A DNA stretch of 34,778 nucleotides from an uncultured Clostridia bacterium (lineage in GTDB: Bacteria > Bacillota > Clostridia > Christensenellales > UBA1242), in NCBI GenBank assembly GCA_944349765.1, contig CALVNN010000010.1, positions 1 to 34,778 on the forward strand, written 5' to 3'. Made by a program: the position numbers and the translations under genes. This document shows, piece after piece, positions 32,848 through 34,778 of this stretch (position 1 is its first letter; every line of letters begins with the position of its first letter). A model generated the notes under the pieces. The model did no database searches. It saw only the letters and a list, made by a program, of their open reading frames with translations, and was not told where the DNA came from.

Positions 32848-33622
32848 CTTTTAAAATTATCTCACTTAAAGCATAATCTTTGACATCATATCCATCACTG
32901 TCAAATTTAACATGTACACGCTCTTTAAGAACGTCATTGTACACGACTTCCGCTTGCCCGTCCGGTGTGTCAACTATTTGATGTAATTTAGGCATTTTGT
33001 TATTAAACTCACTATACATATCATTTTCGTACGCTAAGCAACAAAGAAGCTTACCACAAAGACCACTTATTTTATTTGGACTTAAGGATAAATTTTGATT
33101 TTTAGCCATCTTTATAGACACTTTATCGAACTCAGTTAAAAAGCTCTTACAACAACATTCTCTACCGCAAATACCTATACCGCCCTTTATCCTCACCTCA
33201 TCTCTAAAACCTATTTGATGCATTTCTATCTTGCAATGATATTTATTTGCTAACACCTTCACCAATTCTCTAAAATCAATTCTATTTTCAGAAGCAAAGT
33301 TTATTATCATCTTTCGTGCATCCAAAGTGTATTCTATTAACGTCACTTTTACGTCAAAACCCATATCATCCATAATTTTTTGTACGTCTTGTAGATTTAC
33401 CTTGGCTTTTAATTCGTTAGATTTAGCATCTGAAATGTCTTTACCGTTAGCTATTCTAATAAATTTAAACTGTACTTCTTGGTTTTCTACACATCTACCC
33501 GCCGTTAAAAGCTCTATTCCACGCATAGTCTCTACTACCACTTTGTCGCCTTTTTTAACTTTTTCATTTAACTCTACTATATAAGGTTTATTGTCATTTT
33601 TTAAAAAAACTTCTATTTGCAC
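32837..33622 (-). CDS. ricT: PSP1-domain protein RicT (YaaT)
   Basis: A 261-residue protein of the PSP1 family. In Bacillus RicT works with RicA and RicF as a Y-complex that carries [4Fe-4S] clusters and directs RNase Y cleavage. Cys residues in CGRECCC (152-158) and CGKLLCC (189-195) fit cluster or metal binding. FRELVKVLANKYHCKIEMHQIG and RDEVRIKGGIG are PSP1 hallmarks. It is cotranscribed between holB and trmN-like. Confidence 0.92.
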   Translation of the reverse strand: MQIEVFLKNDNKPYIVELNEKVKKGDKVVVETMRGIELLTAGRCVENQEVQFKFIRIANGKDISDAKSNELKAKVNLQDVQKIMDDMGFDVKVTLIEYTLDARKMIINFASENRIDFRELVKVLANKYHCKIEMHQIGFRDEVRIKGGIGICGRECCCKSFLTEFDKVSIKMAKNQNLSLSPNKISGLCGKLLCCLAYENDMYSEFNNKMPKLHQIVDTPDGQAEVVYNDVLKERVHVKFDSDGYDVKDYALSEIILKDER

Positions 33623-34524
33623 TTACTTTTTTCCTCCAATATTGTAAGCAAAATCCCGTCTATTACGGCATTTGTATTAGCGTATTTGCTTAGTGACACC
33701 AATCCTTTACCGACAGCTCTTATACAATTTGGTAAAGCTACGGTCGGATAAGTGGTCTTATTATTTTTCATATTATCATATATCACGTACATAAGTATTT
33801 TCAAAATTTGCTCAATGTCATTTTTATTTTGAACAAAGAACTTTCCTTTACCCCCTAGTTCTCTACTAGAAGGAAAGTCATTCAATAAAGATAGGGCAAA
33901 ATCATAGTAATTTACAAATTTTGTATCTTTGCTAAGTCTCTCTACCTCTTCTATATGCCCGTTACTACATAGAAGTATTTCTTCACGCAGAGGATTGTCT
34001 TTTAATATTTCTCTGAGTTCTTTATCAATATTATTTACATATAGCTTTCTCATTCGAGAACGAATTGTCGGCAATACCTCCACTTCAGCACTGACCGAAA
34101 GTATGACCATAACAGAACTTGGGAGTTCTTCAAGTGTCTTAAGTAATTTATTTTGAGTAAGCTCTTCCATCTTATCAGCGTTAGGAACAATTAATACCTT
34201 TAGATCACCCGTAAGTGGTCTTATACAACACTCTTCCCTTAGCCTATTTGCATCATCTTTATTAAAGCTCGTTTCCGTGCCAAAATACATAACATCTAGA
34301 TTATTGTTATTTTCTATTTTAGTACACTCTAAGCACTTATTACAAGGCTTATCACTGCTAGTACAAAATAATATCTTAAGCATAGCTTGAAGTATCTTAT
34401 TTCTTAAAAATCCGTCCTCACCTATTAGCAAATAACACTGCGATAAATTGTTATTATTATAATCTCGTAAAAAGTTATTATACGCAGTACATTCTTTTAA
34501 TAATTTTTCATAATTCCATTTCAT
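33613..34524 (-). CDS. holB: DNA polymerase III delta-prime subunit
   Basis: A 303-residue clamp-loader subunit. GEDGFLRNK (35-43) stands in place of a full Walker A, which is expected because delta-prime does not bind ATP in many bacteria. The zinc-binding Cys group is C54, C61, C64, C67. The later DKMEELTQNKLLKTLEELP matches the AAA+ region, and TIRSR replaces the SRC sensor. ATG 34524 overlaps the tmk stop by one base (TGATG); a TTG one codon upstream also opens the frame. tmk, holB, ricT order as in Bacillus. Confidence 0.9.
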   Translation of the reverse strand: MKWNYEKLLKECTAYNNFLRDYNNNNLSQCYLLIGEDGFLRNKILQAMLKILFCTSSDKPCNKCLECTKIENNNNLDVMYFGTETSFNKDDANRLREECCIRPLTGDLKVLIVPNADKMEELTQNKLLKTLEELPSSVMVILSVSAEVEVLPTIRSRMRKLYVNNIDKELREILKDNPLREEILLCSNGHIEEVERLSKDTKFVNYYDFALSLLNDFPSSRELGGKGKFFVQNKNDIEQILKILMYVIYDNMKNNKTTYPTVALPNCIRAVGKGLVSLSKYANTNAVIDGILLTILEEKSKCK

Positions 34525-34778
34525 CAATTCTCTATTATCTCCAATACTAATTTAAGAACTTCTTCTGGACTTTTCCCATTCACTTTGACAAGTTTAAAAA
34601 GCTCAGTGTCACCACTAGCTAATATTTCAAAAGCTCGTCCAACTCTCTCACTACGTCCTAATTCGTCTAACCAATTTTCACCCTCATCTTTAAAGGTTTT
34701 ACCACATAAAACAATGACTTTATCAGGCTTTATCATAGCCCACTTATTTAGTTTCATCACCTCGTCTACACCCATTCC
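34524..34778 (-). CDS. tmk: Thymidylate kinase, C-terminal part only
   Basis: The frame is open to the right edge; only the last about 84 residues are present. KPDKVIVLCGKTF (substrate strand), RSERVGRAFEIL and the VNGKSPEEVLKLVLEII end match the C-terminal pattern of dTMP kinase (PD-x-x-I-x-L; ER-x-x-x-F; S-x-EEV). The identification leans on context: it is the first gene of the tmk-holB-ricT group. The N-terminal P-loop cannot be seen. Confidence 0.72.
   Translation of the reverse strand, partial: GMGVDEVMKLNKWAMIKPDKVIVLCGKTFKDEGENWLDELGRSERVGRAFEILASGDTELFKLVKVNGKSPEEVLKLVLEIIEN

Overview
This is a low-GC bacterial chromosome segment, probably from a Bacillota (Firmicutes) organism of the class Clostridia and plausibly an uncultured gut lineage. 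The reasons are the AT-rich sequence, Gram-positive style TTGACA-N17-TATAAT promoters (several with an extended TGn -10), a tmk-holB-ricT-trmN-rsmI gene order like that of Bacillus, a Spo0A-like regulator, and surface proteins with InlB-type repeats. The lineage is inferred from content only.

Layout, left to right. (1) 1-2640: a partial minus-strand surface protein with InlB-B-like repeats runs off the left edge. It is preceded by a structured leader containing a small leader ORF and an intrinsic terminator. Next comes about 740 bp of repeats made of a duplicated 361-bp unit. (2) 2681-3715: a membrane-anchored metzincin-like protease. (3) 3882-9202, plus strand: typA, a small membrane protein, dnaB and a compact alaS. 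(4) 9203-10483: a Spo0A-like gene broken by two frame changes, with an array of TGTnnAA boxes directly upstream of its promoter. (5) 10484-12335, plus strand: an unknown protein, a purine nucleoside phosphorylase and an anchored beta-rich protein. (6) 12405-15786, minus strand: a four-gene operon of unknown function (metallophosphoesterase, a catalytically degenerate metallophosphoesterase-like protein, a zinc ribbon, a helical protein). (7) 15978-19085, plus strand: cytidine deaminase, a membrane protein, and two tandem secreted proteins with acidic linkers. (8) 19250-23881, minus strand: rnr, smpB, ssrA (tmRNA) and a large membrane coiled-coil protein. (9) 23973-27003, minus strand: an unknown 932-residue protein with an overlapping 80-residue partner. 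(10) 27181-34778, minus strand: tmk (partial), holB, ricT, trmN-like, rsmI, a PH-domain protein, rpmH, rnpA, yidD, yidC and lysS.

Most recognised genes are core information processing: replication (DnaB, delta prime, thymidylate kinase), translation and tRNA charging (AlaRS, LysRS, L34, RsmI, TypA), ribosome rescue and RNA decay (tmRNA, SmpB, RNase R), membrane insertion (YidC, YidD), RNase P, and nucleoside salvage (PNP, Cdd). The less understood parts are the attenuator-like leader, the decayed Spo0A-like gene with its box array, the metallophosphoesterase/pseudo-enzyme operon and the 932/80-residue pair. ORF boundaries and motifs are read directly from the sequence. Family names rest on motif recognition without database searches.
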